A DNA stretch of 64,000 nt from Candidatus Amarobacillus elongatus. GTDB lineage: Bacteria > Chloroflexota > Dehalococcoidia > Tepidiformales > Tepidiformaceae. Below, one piece after another: positions 24,583-35,017 of this stretch. Position 1 is the first letter of the stretch. The number at the start of each line of letters is the position of its first letter. Location of the stretch: NCBI GenBank assembly GCA_016703545.1, contig JADJBX010000005.1, positions 248,001 through 312,000 of the forward strand. The letters run 5' to 3'. Position numbers and translations under genes: made by a program. The notes under the pieces are model-generated. The model saw only the letters and a list, made by a program, of their open reading frames with translations. It was not told the DNA's origin and made no database searches.

Positions 24583-27500
24583 TCAGCGGACGAGCATCGA
24601 GGGCTTCACCGTGCCCGCGTACGGAAGGCCGCTGACGGTCGCCCGCACCTCGATTTCGACCTGCGTGGAGAGGAACAGCCGGCGGGCCGCCCCGTGACTT
24701 CGTAGGTCCAGGTGAGGTCGCCGTCGGAGTCGGCGCCGCCGTTCGCGAAGACATCGGCCTGCCAGGCGCCGGTGGCCCCGTTCCAGTACTTGCCATCGGA
24801 GACGCGGCGGATGACGAAGGAGACCGCGGAGACGCCCGAGAGGTTGCCCGTGGTCGCGCGGAACACGAGCCGGCTGCGGCCGACGGGCTGGCCGGTGGGC
24901 CCGGTGAGGGCGACGAGCTGGTCCGTGGGCGTGGTGGCGGGGGTGCCGATGGTGAAGGCCTGGCTGCCGGAGATACCGCCGCCCGGCGCGGGGCTGTAGA
25001 CGGTGACGTCGGCGGTGCCCTCGGTGAGGATGTCGGCGGCGGTGACGGCGGCCGTCAGCTGGCCGGAGTTGACGAACGTGGTCGGGCGATCGAGACCGTT
25101 CCAGCGAACGATGGACGCCTGCACGAAGTTTGAGCCCGTGACCGTGAGGGTGAAGGCAGCGCCGTGCGCGGGGGTCGTTGACGGGGAGAGGGCGCTGACG
25201 GCGGGGAGCGGGTTCGCCACCGTGAACACGGCCGCGGGCGACGTGCCACCGCCGGGCGCGGGCGTGAAGACGAGGACGTTGGCGGTGCCGGCGGCCGCGA
25301 CGTCGGCGGCGCTGATGGCGGCGGTCAGGCGGGTGGCGGATTCGAACGTGGTCGTGCGGTCCTGGCCGTTCCAGCGCACCTTGGACGCGCTGGTGAAGCC
25401 CGTGCCATCGACCGTGAGGGTGAGGGCGCCGGACCCGGCGATGACGTTGTTCGGGCTCAGCGTGGGCGTGCCCGGGGCGGCGTTCGTAATCGTGAACGTG
25501 GAGGCGGGCGACGTGCCGCCGCCGGGCGCCACGTTGAACACCGTCACCGGCGCGGTACCCGCGTTCGCGACGTCGCCGGAATCGATGGTGGCGGTGAGCT
25601 GGGTGGCGCTGACGAAGAAGGTCGTGCGGTCGGAGCCGTTCCAGCGCACCTTCGACCCGTTGACGAAGCCGCTGCCGTTGACCGTCAGGGTGAAGGTGCC
25701 ACTGGCGGCGGGGGCGGAGCTGGGGGAGAGGCCGGTGATGGCCGGGGCGGGGTTGTTGATGGCGAACGTGGTCGCGTTGGACGTGCCACCGCCGGGGGCG
25801 GGGGTGAAGACCGTGATGCTCGCGCTGCCGGTCGCGGCGAGGTCGCTGGCCGGGATGGCGGCGGTGAGCTGGGTGGCGGAGATGTGCGCGGTGGTGCGGT
25901 CCGAGCCGTTCCAGCGCACGACGGAGGCCGGCCCGAAGCCGGAGCCGTTCACCGTGAGGGTGAAGGCGGCGCCGCCAACATTGCCGGCGGACGGCGAAAC
26001 GGTGCCGAGCACGGGCTGCCCATTGGGGGCAGCCGCAATCGTGAAGGGAAGGGTGAGGGAGGTGCCGCCGCCGGGGGCCGGGTTCGAAACCGAGACGTTG
26101 GGGGGTTGGGCGCGCCGGTGACGGTGAAGGTGGAGCCGCCCGAAGCGCCGCCACCGGGGGCGGGGTTGAACACGGTCACGGTCGCGCTTCCCGCGGTGGC
26201 GATGTCGATGGAGTTGATGCTCGCGGTCAGCTGCGACGCGCTGACGTACGTCGTGGCGCGGTCGGAGCCGTTCCAGCGCACGACGGAGCCGGCGACGAAG
26301 TTCGAACCGTTCACCGTGAGGGTGAAGGTCGGGCCACCGGCGGTCCCGGAGGCGGGGGAAAGGCCCGAGACGGCCGGCGCGGGGTTGTTCGCCTGGACGG
26401 CGAGCGAGAGGACGTTGGTACCGCGGGTGACACCCTGGGTGGCGAAACTGGTGGTATCGCCGTTGTAGCCGGCGGTGACGGTGTAGCTGCCCGGAGTGCC
26501 GGCGGTGAAGCTGACGCCGCTCTGGCCCGCGCCGCAGGTGCTGCCATCGAGGTAGGAGGATGCCACGGCGCCACCGGGGCCGGTGACCGTGAAGTCGCTG
26601 GAGGCGAGCGGCGTGGCGGAGGCGAGGTTGGCTGTCCCGGCGACGCCCGCGCCCTGGCCGGTTCCGGCCGCGCTGTCGCTGACGATGTCGGCGAAGACGG
26701 TGGCGGTGCAGACGGAGATGGGGGCGCCGAGCGCCCACGGCGGCGCGGAGGCCGATTCGAGACCGACTTCGCTGACGGCGACGGTGACGTTGGCGGTACC
26801 CGCGGGGGCGCCGGCCGCTTCGAGCGCGGTCAGGCCGAGGCTGGGAGCGATGAGGGTGGCCACCATGTCGTCGCCGGCAGAGGTGTCGCGGCTGCGGACC
26901 TGGAACGACATGGTCGAGCCGTTCGCGACGGTACTGCCGGTGCAGCGCGCGATGTTGGCGGCTACGGAGGGCACACCCGTGCCGTTGGGGCAGGAAACGG
27001 TGCCGGCCTGGACATCGCCGTTCGTGACGGAGACGTCGATGGGCTGAACCGTGGCATCGAGCGCGCCGAGGGCGTGGCTGAAGTTCACGGTGATGGTGGA
27101 GAGGCTTCCTTCGTACAGGGACGTGGGGAAGGCGGAGGCCGCGACGGTGATGTTCGGGCTCACACCGAGGATGTTGGAGACGGTGACGCCGCCGACGGAG
27201 CCATCGATCGAATCGCCGCCGCCCACGGGGTCCGCGGCGTCGCCAGAGTTGCGGAAGCCGGTGCCGGGGTCGGAGAAGAGCGCCTGGATGGTGTTGTCGG
27301 TGTAGGCGGCGCCCGCGGCGGCGGCATCGACGGTGAGGTTGACGACGATCTCGGTGCCGCCGGTGGTGAGAGCGTTGCTGGGAAGCGACCCTCCGGCGCC
27401 CACGGTGCAGCGGACGTATCCGGCGCCCGGGGTGTTGTCGGCGCAGGCGGTGATGATGTTGCCGGACTGCTGCCCGAACCCGGCGTAGGTGGTGTTCGCG

Positions 27501-27760
27501 GGCTTGCGGAGGTCAAACACGACGGGGCCAGAGTAGGCGTTGGGGGCGTCGGTGACATTCACCGAGAACGCGAGCACCTGGCCGACCTGGAGCACGGCGC
27601 CCATGGCGGGCGACTGGGAGACGGTATAGGTGATGGAGTCCTCGAGCGTGGCGCGCGCGGGCCGCTGGGCGGAGGCGAGGGCGAGGACGACGCCGATGAT
27701 GAGCGCCGCGGCCGCCCACAGCCGCAGGGCTGGCCGATTGCCGTGGGCCTGGCGATACAT
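24583..27760 (-). CDS. Secreted IPT/TIG-repeat surface protein (frameshifted twice)
   Basis: About 1,060 aa once two frameshifts are bridged. It starts at ATG 27760 (GAGG 8-11 nt upstream) with a signal peptide (LRLWAAAALIIGVVLALASA). Two or three beta-sandwich-like domains (residues 40-430) come next, then at least five IPT/TIG-like repeats of about 90 aa, each with an RWNG(S/Q)DR and Q-LTA core, and a final beta domain with a TQVEIEVRATV ending. The frame breaks in a run of six G at 26100-26105 and again in the CCCC at 24692-24695; the protein reads sensibly across both. Probably cell-surface or secreted, with adhesion or glycan contact plausible. It follows the 259-aa secreted protein by 4 nt. 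Confidence 0.78.
24940..26370. repeat. Tandem 269-bp repeats encoding TIG domains
   Basis: The segment around the CGTTCCAGCG core recurs near 25097, 25367, 25636, 25904 and 26266, with spacings of about 270, 269, 268 and 362 bp. The units share long near-identical blocks. The longer last interval holds an extra partial unit and the G6 frameshift. Confidence 0.82.
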
Positions 27761-27764
27761 GTCG

Positions 27765-28544
27765 TTACCTCGTGAAGGCGACGGAGACGCCGCGCAGCTT
27801 CGTACCCGCGCCACCCGTGAGGTCGACGACGAGGAAGTAGACGTTCGCGCCGTTATCCACGGTGTGGGCGAAGGCGGTCGACGTCTGGGGGGAAGCGCCG
27901 GACGAGGAGAGCACTTCGACCAGCTTGAAGATGTTGGCGGTGGTGCTGCCGTTGCCGAGCGGGGTGTAGTCGAGGCGGACCTGGACATCGCCGCCGGTGG
28001 CCTCGTAGTGGGCGGTCATGCTCGTGATGGTGGCGCCGTCGGGGAGGTTGATGGGGGCGTAGTAGCGCTTCGAGGCGTCGTCGGTGGAGGCGGGCCTGAG
28101 CTCGTTGAAGGTCTTCTCGTAGAGGGCGAGGTCGCTCGCGGGGAGGAAGGCGCTGGCGGGGACGGCGACCTTGCCGGGGCCGCCGGGGGTACCGGTGCCG
28201 CCGCCGGTGGTGACGCTGGGGAGCGAGCCGCCGGTGCCGGTGACGTTGATCCAGAGGGCATCGCCGGTGGCGACACTCGAAAGGGAGTTGGCGTAGGCGG
28301 GCGCACCGGGGGCGTACATGTCGTAGGCCTGGGTGGTGGTGTTCCAGCGGTAGACGGCGGCGTACTTACCGGCGATGCCCGAAAGCGCCTCGGAGGGGGC
28401 ACGGGTATCGCCCATGTAGGCGACGTTGTTCCAGCCGAGGGAGAGTTGGGAGGTGGCGCTGGCGTCATGGCCGTTCGCGGCCGCGGCGGCGAGCGTGGCG
28501 ACCGCCGGGACGAGGAGTGCAAGGGTGAGTGCGCGCTTTCGCAT
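27765..28544 (-). CDS. Secreted protein of unknown function
   Basis: 259 aa from ATG 28544 (MRKRALTLALLVPAVA signal peptide). The first mature part (LSLGWNNVAYMGDT, then YDMYAPGAPAYANSL) resembles the short surface domain often seen in Chloroflexota extracellular proteins. The second part (YYAPINLPDGATITSM through LRGVSVAFT) looks like a beta-sandwich of a lectin/jelly-roll type. Start chosen at the signal peptide; the frame is open 29 codons further. Co-transcribed with the TIG-repeat gene 4 nt downstream. No enzyme motif seen. Confidence 0.78.
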   Translation of the reverse strand: MRKRALTLALLVPAVATLAAAAANGHDASATSQLSLGWNNVAYMGDTRAPSEALSGIAGKYAAVYRWNTTTQAYDMYAPGAPAYANSLSSVATGDALWINVTGTGGSLPSVTTGGGTGTPGGPGKVAVPASAFLPASDLALYEKTFNELRPASTDDASKRYYAPINLPDGATITSMTAHYEATGGDVQVRLDYTPLGNGSTTANIFKLVEVLSSSGASPQTSTAFAHTVDNGANVYFLVVDLTGGAGTKLRGVSVAFTR

Positions 28545-28764
28545 CGACGCTTCTCCGGTGTTCCCGCGCGAGACGCGAGATGGGATCAGCACGAGGGTAC
28601 GAACGCGGCATCGAACCCTTAATGGGCACACTCCCCCGTCCCGGGGCGGGACAACCCCAATCCCCCACGCGAAAACCCCCGCCCCATCGCCGCCGTGGCA
28701 CCGAAGGGAGCGGGAGATTCCGTGGCGGAGCCGTTGCCGGTACCGCCGGGATGGTTGCGGGGAC

Positions 28765-29451
28765 CTACTGCTTTACGTCGACCACCAGCCGGTAGGGGTT
28801 GTCGAGCTGGGACACGGTAAACGGCTGCCGGCCGGATACGCCCAGTGCCCACGAAAGGAGCGCTTCGAAGTCGCAGGTCTGGCGGGCCTGGAGGATGGTC
28901 CTGGCGCCGGCGACCGTCTGCGAACCGAAGGTGACCTGGCCGTTGTTGTTGTGAGCGGCAGCCTCATCGAAGGTGACGAGCAGGGTGGCTGCGCCGGGGA
29001 CGGGAACCGGCTGCCCCGAGCCGCAGGCGGCGGCGCTGGAGACGTATTCGATGCGGGCACGGGGAAGCGCGCCGGTGAATTCGAACACGATGCGGTCGAA
29101 GCCGCCGTCTTCGGGGTGGGCGCCGATACGGACGTCCCGGAGGAGGCCGTTGCCTTCGAAACCCGTGGGCGCGAGCCCCTTCGTCACGGCCGAGAACACG
29201 CCGGGGGCGGATGTGGCCGTGGCGGGGACGGCGGTGCCTGGGACCGGGGTGCGGGTGGCGGATGCGGACGTGGGGCTGGCGGCCTGGGTGGCCGGCGTGG
29301 CACTGGCGGCGGTGGTCGCGGGGGAGGTGGCCGCCGCCGAGGGCGTGGCCGTGGGTTCGGCGTCGTCGTCCCCGCAGGCGGCGAACGTAAGGATGGCGGC
29401 GGGGATAACGGCCCCCACCAGCGGGATACGGAGCAGATTTGGGAACTTCAC
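28765..29451 (-). CDS. AMIN-like domain lipoprotein
   Basis: 228 aa, GTG start 6 nt behind a TAAACT box (leaderless). The lipobox is LTFAAC near residue 25, followed by an acidic DDD and a Thr/Ala/Pro stalk to about residue 85. The C-terminal domain (LRDVRIGAHPEDGGFDRIVFEF to NPYRLVVDVKQ) resembles the AMIN-like domain, which in related proteins binds cell-wall glycans. Probably anchored on the outer membrane face. Divergent from tatA. Confidence 0.82.
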   Translation of the reverse strand: MKFPNLLRIPLVGAVIPAAILTFAACGDDDAEPTATPSAAATSPATTAASATPATQAASPTSASATRTPVPGTAVPATATSAPGVFSAVTKGLAPTGFEGNGLLRDVRIGAHPEDGGFDRIVFEFTGALPRARIEYVSSAAACGSGQPVPVPGAATLLVTFDEAAAHNNNGQVTFGSQTVAGARTILQARQTCDFEALLSWALGVSGRQPFTVSQLDNPYRLVVDVKQ

Positions 29452-29600
29452 AGGAGCAGTTTACGGCCGGTGCCCGGGCCTGACTGTGAAAGACGAGCGC
29501 GGACGTATCGAACACGTAAAATGCGTGGAGCGCCCGCCAGCGCGGTGGGTGCTAGAGTAGACAGCGCGGCCCGGTCGTTCCCGGGCGAAGGTGGTTGGCT

Positions 29601-29867
29601 ATGTTTGGATCGCTGGGTACGCCGGAGATCGTCATCATCGCGGTGGTGCTGATTCTCCTGTTCGGAGTTGGGAAGCTGAGCGGACTGGGCAAGGACCTCG
29701 GTAGTTCGGTGAAGGAATTTCGCCGGGCGGTGAAGGACGAGGATGAGGCCAAGACGCCGCCGGCGCAGGCCACGACGCAGCAGACGCCGCCGCCCGCGGC
29801 CGGGCAGCAGCAGCCTCCGGCGCAGCAGTCGGGCACCAAGAGCGACAACCAGCCCGGCATCTTCTAA
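29601..29867 (+). CDS. tatA: Twin-arginine translocase subunit TatA
   Basis: 88 aa. It has a short periplasmic N-terminus (MFGSLGTPE), one membrane helix (IVIIAVVLILLFG), the hinge FG-VGKLSGLG, an amphipathic helix (LGKDLGSSVKEFRRAVKDE) and a Pro/Gln-rich tail. It forms the pore of the Tat export system for folded proteins. An in-frame TTG two codons upstream is a less likely start. A TAGAGT box near 29555 is a candidate -10. No tatC is in the window. A strong terminator follows. Confidence 0.92.
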   Translation: MFGSLGTPEIVIIAVVLILLFGVGKLSGLGKDLGSSVKEFRRAVKDEDEAKTPPAQATTQQTPPPAAGQQQPPAQQSGTKSDNQPGIF

Positions 29868-29890
29868 GCCGCTCAGGGACAACGGTTTGA

Positions 29891-29918
29891 GGGCCTCGCA
29901 TCCGCGAGGCCCTTTTTT
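29891..29918 (+). terminator. Rho-independent terminator of tatA
   Basis: A perfect 9-bp stem (29891-29899 with 29904-29912), 4-nt loop and six T (29913-29918), 23 nt past the tatA stop. Confidence 0.93.
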
Positions 29919-29935
29919 CGTGCCTGCGCGCCGGC

Positions 29936-30721
29936 TCAGCCCACGCCGAAGGCGCTGAAGAGTTCCGGGTACTTCTTCAGGCTCTGGCCGCCATCGATGT
30001 AGAGGGTCTGGCCGGTCATCAGCGAGGATGCGTCGGAGGCGAGATAGGCCGCCAGCTGGGCGACATCCTCGGGCTCGCCGACGCGGCCCATCGGCGACTC
30101 GTGCACGAAGCCCTCGGCCACAGCCGGCACGGACATTATGCCCTTCGTGAGTGGGGTATTGATGAGGCCGGGGCCGATGGCGTTGACGCGGATGCGGTGG
30201 CGGCCGAGTTCCAGGGCGGCCACTTTCGTGAGCATCGCCACGCCCGCCTTCGCCGAGCAGTAGGCGGCGAACCCCTCGGTCGCCTGGAGCGCATTGAGGC
30301 TGGCGACATTGATGATGGAGCCGCCCTGGCCCGCGCCGATGAGGTACCGGGATTCGTGCTTGATGCAGAGGAAGGTGCCCGTCAGGCAGATGCCCACGAT
30401 GCGCTCGAAGTCGGCGAGGGCGTACTCCTGGACGGGCGAGAAGTGGCCGGTGCCGGCGTTGTTGAAGGCAATATCGAGGCGGCCGAAGCGGCGGACGGCG
30501 CTGGCGACCATCTTCTCCACGGCGGCTTCGTCGCGGACATCGACGGTGGCGCCATCGCAGCGGTTGTGTCCGAGCTGGCCGATCATGGCGCCGATGCCGT
30601 CGGCGTTGATGTCGGCGATGAAGACGCGGGCGCCCTCCTCGACGAACAGCTCGGCGGTGCGCTTGCCGATGCCGGAGCACCCCCCGGTGACGATTGCGAC
30701 CTTGCCATCGAGCCTGCCCAT
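29936..30721 (-). CDS. SDR family oxidoreductase
   Basis: 261 aa classical SDR. Motifs are GGCSGIGKR near residue 14, NNAG near 88, Ser in SIINVASLNA and YCSAK. The Asp in FIADINAD after strand two suggests NAD preference. The C-terminus (GGQSLKKYPELFSAFG) resembles that of the SDR at 9339-10193, so the two are probably distant paralogues. GGGGAA precedes ATG 30721, and a TATGCT box lies about 27 nt upstream. Substrate unknown. Confidence 0.88.
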   Translation of the reverse strand: MGRLDGKVAIVTGGCSGIGKRTAELFVEEGARVFIADINADGIGAMIGQLGHNRCDGATVDVRDEAAVEKMVASAVRRFGRLDIAFNNAGTGHFSPVQEYALADFERIVGICLTGTFLCIKHESRYLIGAGQGGSIINVASLNALQATEGFAAYCSAKAGVAMLTKVAALELGRHRIRVNAIGPGLINTPLTKGIMSVPAVAEGFVHESPMGRVGEPEDVAQLAAYLASDASSLMTGQTLYIDGGQSLKKYPELFSAFGVG

Positions 30722-30832
30722 GTGCCGTTCCCCCGTGTGTTTGGCGGAAGCATAGGGCAGGAACGCTGAGCCGAACGAAGGGGGGCGGTAGAATTCGGCG
30801 CAGCGCCCCGAGGCGCAGCGGAGGTGGCGGGA

Positions 30833-33800
30833 ATGACCGAGGCAGTGGCGGTCTCCGAGGCGCGCAGGGCGGCCGTCGACCTGGCGCGGACCTACTGGCG
30901 CAAGCGGCTGATGGACTTTTCCCGCCGCAACAACCTGCTGTTCTACCGCGACCTGCGTTCCGGGACGCTGGACCTGACGGAGCGGCCGGAAGCGCTGGCG
31001 ACGTTCATGGGCGGGGAGCTGGTGCGGTTCGACGCGCCGGACAAGGAGACCGCGGGGCGGTTGCGCCGCATCCGCGACAAGGCGGTCGAGAACCTGGAGG
31101 AGCGGGGCCTGGAGACGCTGTTCCTGGCGGTGGGACTGGCGCACTGGAAGGAGCCGGACAACGGCAGCGACGGTGCGGCGCCGGTGGTGCTCGTGCCCGC
31201 GGTGCTGCGGCGAGCGGGATCGGCGGGGGCGTTCGCGCTGGCGCGGCTGGGCGAACCGCAGCTGAATCCCGCGTTCGTGGCACGGATGGCGGCGTTCGGG
31301 AAGACGCTGGACGTGGAGGGGATCCTCGCGGGGCCCCCGGAGGAGCCCGCGGCCGCCGGGGCGCAGGTGGAGGCGGCGGCGCCCGAAGCCGAGACCGCGG
31401 CCGCGGCAACCGCCGAGGGTGCCGACGACGACGCGACGCCGGACCACGAGCTGGCGGACGGTGGGGGTCCCGAGGAAGCAGAGGTGGCCCCGGACTTCGT
31501 GCCGGTGTTCGCACGGCTGACGGCGGCGTTGGCGGGCGTGGACGGCTTCGCCATCGAGACGCGCGTCATCCTCAGCAACTTTTCGTTCCAGAAGATGGCG
31601 ATCGTGCGGGACCTGGAGCACGCCGGCGACTCTCTCGCCGCGCACGACCTGGTGGCGGCGCTGGCGGGCGCGAACGACGCTCGGGCGCTGATCGACGCGC
31701 GCCGCGAGCCGATCACGCTCGCAAGCCTCGACAGCGAATCCCCCGCGGTGGAGTTCGCGGTGCTGGATTCGGATTCGAGCCAGAGCCGCGTGGTGCGGGC
31801 GGCCGTGGCGGGCCAATCGGGGGTGGTGCAGGGGCCACCGGGCACGGGCAAGAGCCAGGTGATCACGAACCTCATCGCGGGGCTGGTGGCTTCCGGGCAG
31901 CGGGTGCTGTTCGTGGCCGAAAAGCGGGCGGCGCTCGAGGTGGTGCTGAAGCGGCTGGCGCAGCGCGGCCTCGGCGACCTCGCGCTGGACCTGCACGGGG
32001 CGGATGTCTCGCGGAAGCAGGTGGCGGCTCGGCTGGCGCAATCGCTGGCGAACGTGCGCAACGCGCCGCCCGTGGACGACGGCGTGGCGCTCCAGCGGCT
32101 GGCGGAACACCGCGCGCGGCTGGCGGCGCACGCGGCGCGCCTCCACCGCCCGCAGGAGCCCTCCGGGCTGAGCGTGTACGACATCGAGGGGAAGCTGCTG
32201 CGGCTGCCGCCGGGTTCGGAGAACCCGGTGCGCTGGCGCGGGGACGCGCTCCGGCCGCTGACGGCGGCGGCGATGGTCGAGGCGCACGACCTGCTGGCGG
32301 ACCTGGCCGTGGACGCGCGCATCGTGCAGCGCCTGGCCGGCTGCCCATGGGCGGAGGCGAGCCTGCGCACGGTGGCCGAGGCGCAGGCGATGACCACCCT
32401 CGTCCCCGGCCTGATCCCGCGCGTGGCCGCGATCGAGGGCGACGCGGCCACCTTCGCGCAGGCCACGGGCGCCCCGCGGGCCGCCACGGCGTCCGAGTTC
32501 GGCGCGCAGCTGCGCGCGTCGGCGCTGGTCAACGGCGTGCTCGCGGAGTGGCAGCCGGGGGTGTTCGAACAGGACCTCGAGGCGCGAACGAAGGCGCTCT
32601 GGCCCGCGGAATCGGGCGGGCTGCCGGCGGTCTTCGCGCGCTGGTTCAACGGCGCCTACAAGTCCGCGCGCAAGGACGTGGGCAGGCTGCGGCGGTCCCC
32701 CGCGGCGCCGAAGGCGCTGGTCGCCGGCCTGCGTTCGGCGGCGGAGGCACGCGATACGTGGGCGAAGGCGGCGCCGGGGGCCAGGCCGGCGGAGTTCGCG
32801 GCACTGGCGGACACGGCGGCACGGCTGGAAGGGCCCGCTGCGGACCTCGCGACGCTCGGCGCGCTCTTCGGGCGCGACCTCTCGGCGGTTCCGCTGGCGG
32901 AGCTTGTGCCGTGGCTGGAGTCGCTGACGGTGGAGCCGGAGGACGCGCTGCGGGTACCGGCGGTGCGTCACGCCGAGGAGCGGCTGGAGGCGCTGGGCGT
33001 GGGAGCGTTCGTGGCGCACATCCGCGAGATCGACCTCGACCCGGCGGACTGGTCGCGGCAGCTGGACTACGCATGGCTTCGGTCGAGCCTGGATGCGGCA
33101 CTGGCTGCGGAACCGGAGCTCGCGGCGTTCGACGGCACGAACCAGCAGCGGCTGGTGGACGAATTCGTCCAGCTGGACCGCGCGCACCTGGATCGGAACG
33201 TGGCCCGCGTCCGGCGCGCGTACAGCGAGCGGGCGATCGAGGTGATGAACCAGTTCCCGGACCAGGCGGCGCTGATCCGGCGGGAGGCGCAGAAACGCGC
33301 GCGGCACCTTCCCATCCGCCGGCTGCTGGCGGAAGCGCCGGATGTGCTCACGGCGCTCACGCCGTGCTTCATGGCGAGCCCGCTTTCGGTCAGCCAGCTC
33401 CTCGGGTCCGAGCGCCGGTACTTCGATGTCGTGGTGTTCGACGAGGCGAGCCAGGTGCTGACCGAGGACGCGGTGACGTCGCTGATGCGCGGCGAACGGG
33501 CGCTCGTCGCGGGCGACCGCCATCAGCTCCCGCCGACGCAGTTCTTCGCGAGCGGCGAGGACGAAGAGGACGGTGACGACGACCGGCCGGCGGAGGAGAC
33601 GTCGGTGGAGGGGTTCGAGAGCCTGCTGGACCAGATGTCGGCGTTCCTCGAGCCATGGATGCTGCAGTGGCACTACCGCAGCCGGGACGAACGGCTGATC
33701 GCGTTTTCGAACCAGCACATCTACCACGACCTCGTGACGTTCCCGGGCATCGGCGCCGATGGCATGGGCGTGTCGCACGTGCTCGTGCAGGCGTCCGGGG

Positions 33801-34963
33801 CAACGGGCGCGGAAAGCGTCGAGGAAGAGGTGGCGAAGGTCGCGGAGCTGGTCATCGAGCACGCGCGGACCCGCCCGAAGGAGACGCTCGGGGTGATCGC
33901 GCTGGGTATCACGCACGCTCGGCGGGTGGAGCAGGCGATCGAGGCGCGGCTGGCGTCGCTGCCAGAGCTGGCGGCGTTCTTCGCCGAGGACGCGCCCGAA
34001 CGGTTCTTCGTGAAGAACCTGGAACGGGTGCAGGGCGACGAGCGGGACCACATCATCCTCACGCTGGGAGCGGGGCCAGGCCCGGACGGGCGGGTGTCGA
34101 ACGTCCGGTTCGGGCCGCTGAACCGGGAAGGCGGGCAGCGGCGGCTCAACGTCGCGGTGACGCGCTCGAAGCGGCGGATGACGCTCGTGTCGTCGTTCAC
34201 GCACCAGGCGATGTCGCCGGGGCGTGCGGGCACGGGGACGGAGCTGCTGCAGGCGTACCTCGCGTATGCGGCGTCGGGTGGGCAGGTGATCACGGACGCG
34301 GCGGGCTCCGGGGCGGCGCTGACACCGTTCGAGGCCGACATTCGCGACGCGCTCGCGGCGCGCGGCATCCCCGTGGTGCCGCGGCTGGGGGCTTCGGAGT
34401 ACAAGATCGATTTCGCGGGGCGGGACCAAACGGACCCGGCGCGGTTCGTCCTTGCGGTGGAGAGCGACGGGCCGGGGTACCGGGGCGCGCCCACGGTTCG
34501 CGACCGCGACCGCCTTCGCCGCCAGCAGCTGGAGGCGCTGGGGTGGACGTTCCATCGCATCTGGACGGGCGACTGGTTCCGGCGTCGGGAGGCGGAGATC
34601 GAGCGTGCCGTCGCGGCGTACACGACAGCGGCGGCGCCGCGGCCCAGGCCGGCGGCAGCGCCCGCCACGCCGGCCGCCGCGACAACGATTTCGCCAGCCC
34701 CAACCCCGGCACCAGCGGCGGCGCCGGTGGAGGCGGCGCCGGCGGGGCGAGGGCCACGGCCGCGCGTCCCCGCGGGCCAGTCGATCGATGACTACACCCC
34801 GCGCCAGATCGTGCAGATGGTCCAGTGGGTGCAATCAGACGGGAAGCTGCGGACGGACGACGAGATCGCGGCGGAGGTGCGGGAGGCGCTGGGGTTCGCT
34901 CGCCGGGGCACGCGCATCGACGCCGCCGTCGAGGCCGCGATCGAGGCCGCGCGCGCGGGCTGA
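30833..34963 (+). CDS. Large SF1 helicase with DUF4011-like N-terminus and MTES_1575-like nuclease domain
   Basis: 1376 aa. The N-terminus (WRKRLMDFSRRNNLLFYRDL) is typical of DUF4011 helicases. Walker A is GPPGTGKSQ near residue 333, the DEAS box near 870 and GDRHQLPP near 896. Later SF1 motifs are WHYRSRDERL, QGDERDHI and NVAVTRSKRR. Residues about 1160-1260 form a PD-(D/E)XK-like fold (EADIRDAL, YKIDFAG, LAVESDG, then W-FHRIWTGDWF). A short wing near the C-terminus (IVQMVQWVQSDGKLRTDDE) resembles that of related helicases. GGAGG is 8 nt before ATG 30833. Likely a DNA or RNA processing enzyme; relatives occur in phage-defence islands, but no partner genes are here. Confidence 0.87.
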   Translation: MTEAVAVSEARRAAVDLARTYWRKRLMDFSRRNNLLFYRDLRSGTLDLTERPEALATFMGGELVRFDAPDKETAGRLRRIRDKAVENLEERGLETLFLAVGLAHWKEPDNGSDGAAPVVLVPAVLRRAGSAGAFALARLGEPQLNPAFVARMAAFGKTLDVEGILAGPPEEPAAAGAQVEAAAPEAETAAAATAEGADDDATPDHELADGGGPEEAEVAPDFVPVFARLTAALAGVDGFAIETRVILSNFSFQKMAIVRDLEHAGDSLAAHDLVAALAGANDARALIDARREPITLASLDSESPAVEFAVLDSDSSQSRVVRAAVAGQSGVVQGPPGTGKSQVITNLIAGLVASGQRVLFVAEKRAALEVVLKRLAQRGLGDLALDLHGADVSRKQVAARLAQSLANVRNAPPVDDGVALQRLAEHRARLAAHAARLHRPQEPSGLSVYDIEGKLLRLPPGSENPVRWRGDALRPLTAAAMVEAHDLLADLAVDARIVQRLAGCPWAEASLRTVAEAQAMTTLVPGLIPRVAAIEGDAATFAQATGAPRAATASEFGAQLRASALVNGVLAEWQPGVFEQDLEARTKALWPAESGGLPAVFARWFNGAYKSARKDVGRLRRSPAAPKALVAGLRSAAEARDTWAKAAPGARPAEFAALADTAARLEGPAADLATLGALFGRDLSAVPLAELVPWLESLTVEPEDALRVPAVRHAEERLEALGVGAFVAHIREIDLDPADWSRQLDYAWLRSSLDAALAAEPELAAFDGTNQQRLVDEFVQLDRAHLDRNVARVRRAYSERAIEVMNQFPDQAALIRREAQKRARHLPIRRLLAEAPDVLTALTPCFMASPLSVSQLLGSERRYFDVVVFDEASQVLTEDAVTSLMRGERALVAGDRHQLPPTQFFASGEDEEDGDDDRPAEETSVEGFESLLDQMSAFLEPWMLQWHYRSRDERLIAFSNQHIYHDLVTFPGIGADGMGVSHVLVQASGATGAESVEEEVAKVAELVIEHARTRPKETLGVIALGITHARRVEQAIEARLASLPELAAFFAEDAPERFFVKNLERVQGDERDHIILTLGAGPGPDGRVSNVRFGPLNREGGQRRLNVAVTRSKRRMTLVSSFTHQAMSPGRAGTGTELLQAYLAYAASGGQVITDAAGSGAALTPFEADIRDALAARGIPVVPRLGASEYKIDFAGRDQTDPARFVLAVESDGPGYRGAPTVRDRDRLRRQQLEALGWTFHRIWTGDWFRRREAEIERAVAAYTTAAAPRPRPAAAPATPAAATTISPAPTPAPAAAPVEAAPAGRGPRPRVPAGQSIDDYTPRQIVQMVQWVQSDGKLRTDDEIAAEVREALGFARRGTRIDAAVEAAIEAARAG

Positions 34964-35017
34964 GGGGGTTGCCGGGGAAGCGTAGAATCGCGCCCGACAC
35001 CCCCCGGGAGAGTTGCC

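Noticed and set aside
24940..26370. CRISPR array
   Set aside because: Regular repeats here are 269 bp long and in frame with a protein; there are no short repeats with unique spacers.
29936..34834. A 1632-codon open frame antisense to the helicase gene
   Set aside because: It is His/Arg-rich without domains; the plus strand has complete helicase motifs. The frame only reflects GC-rich codon use. Its end contains the real SDR gene (29936-30721), which is annotated.
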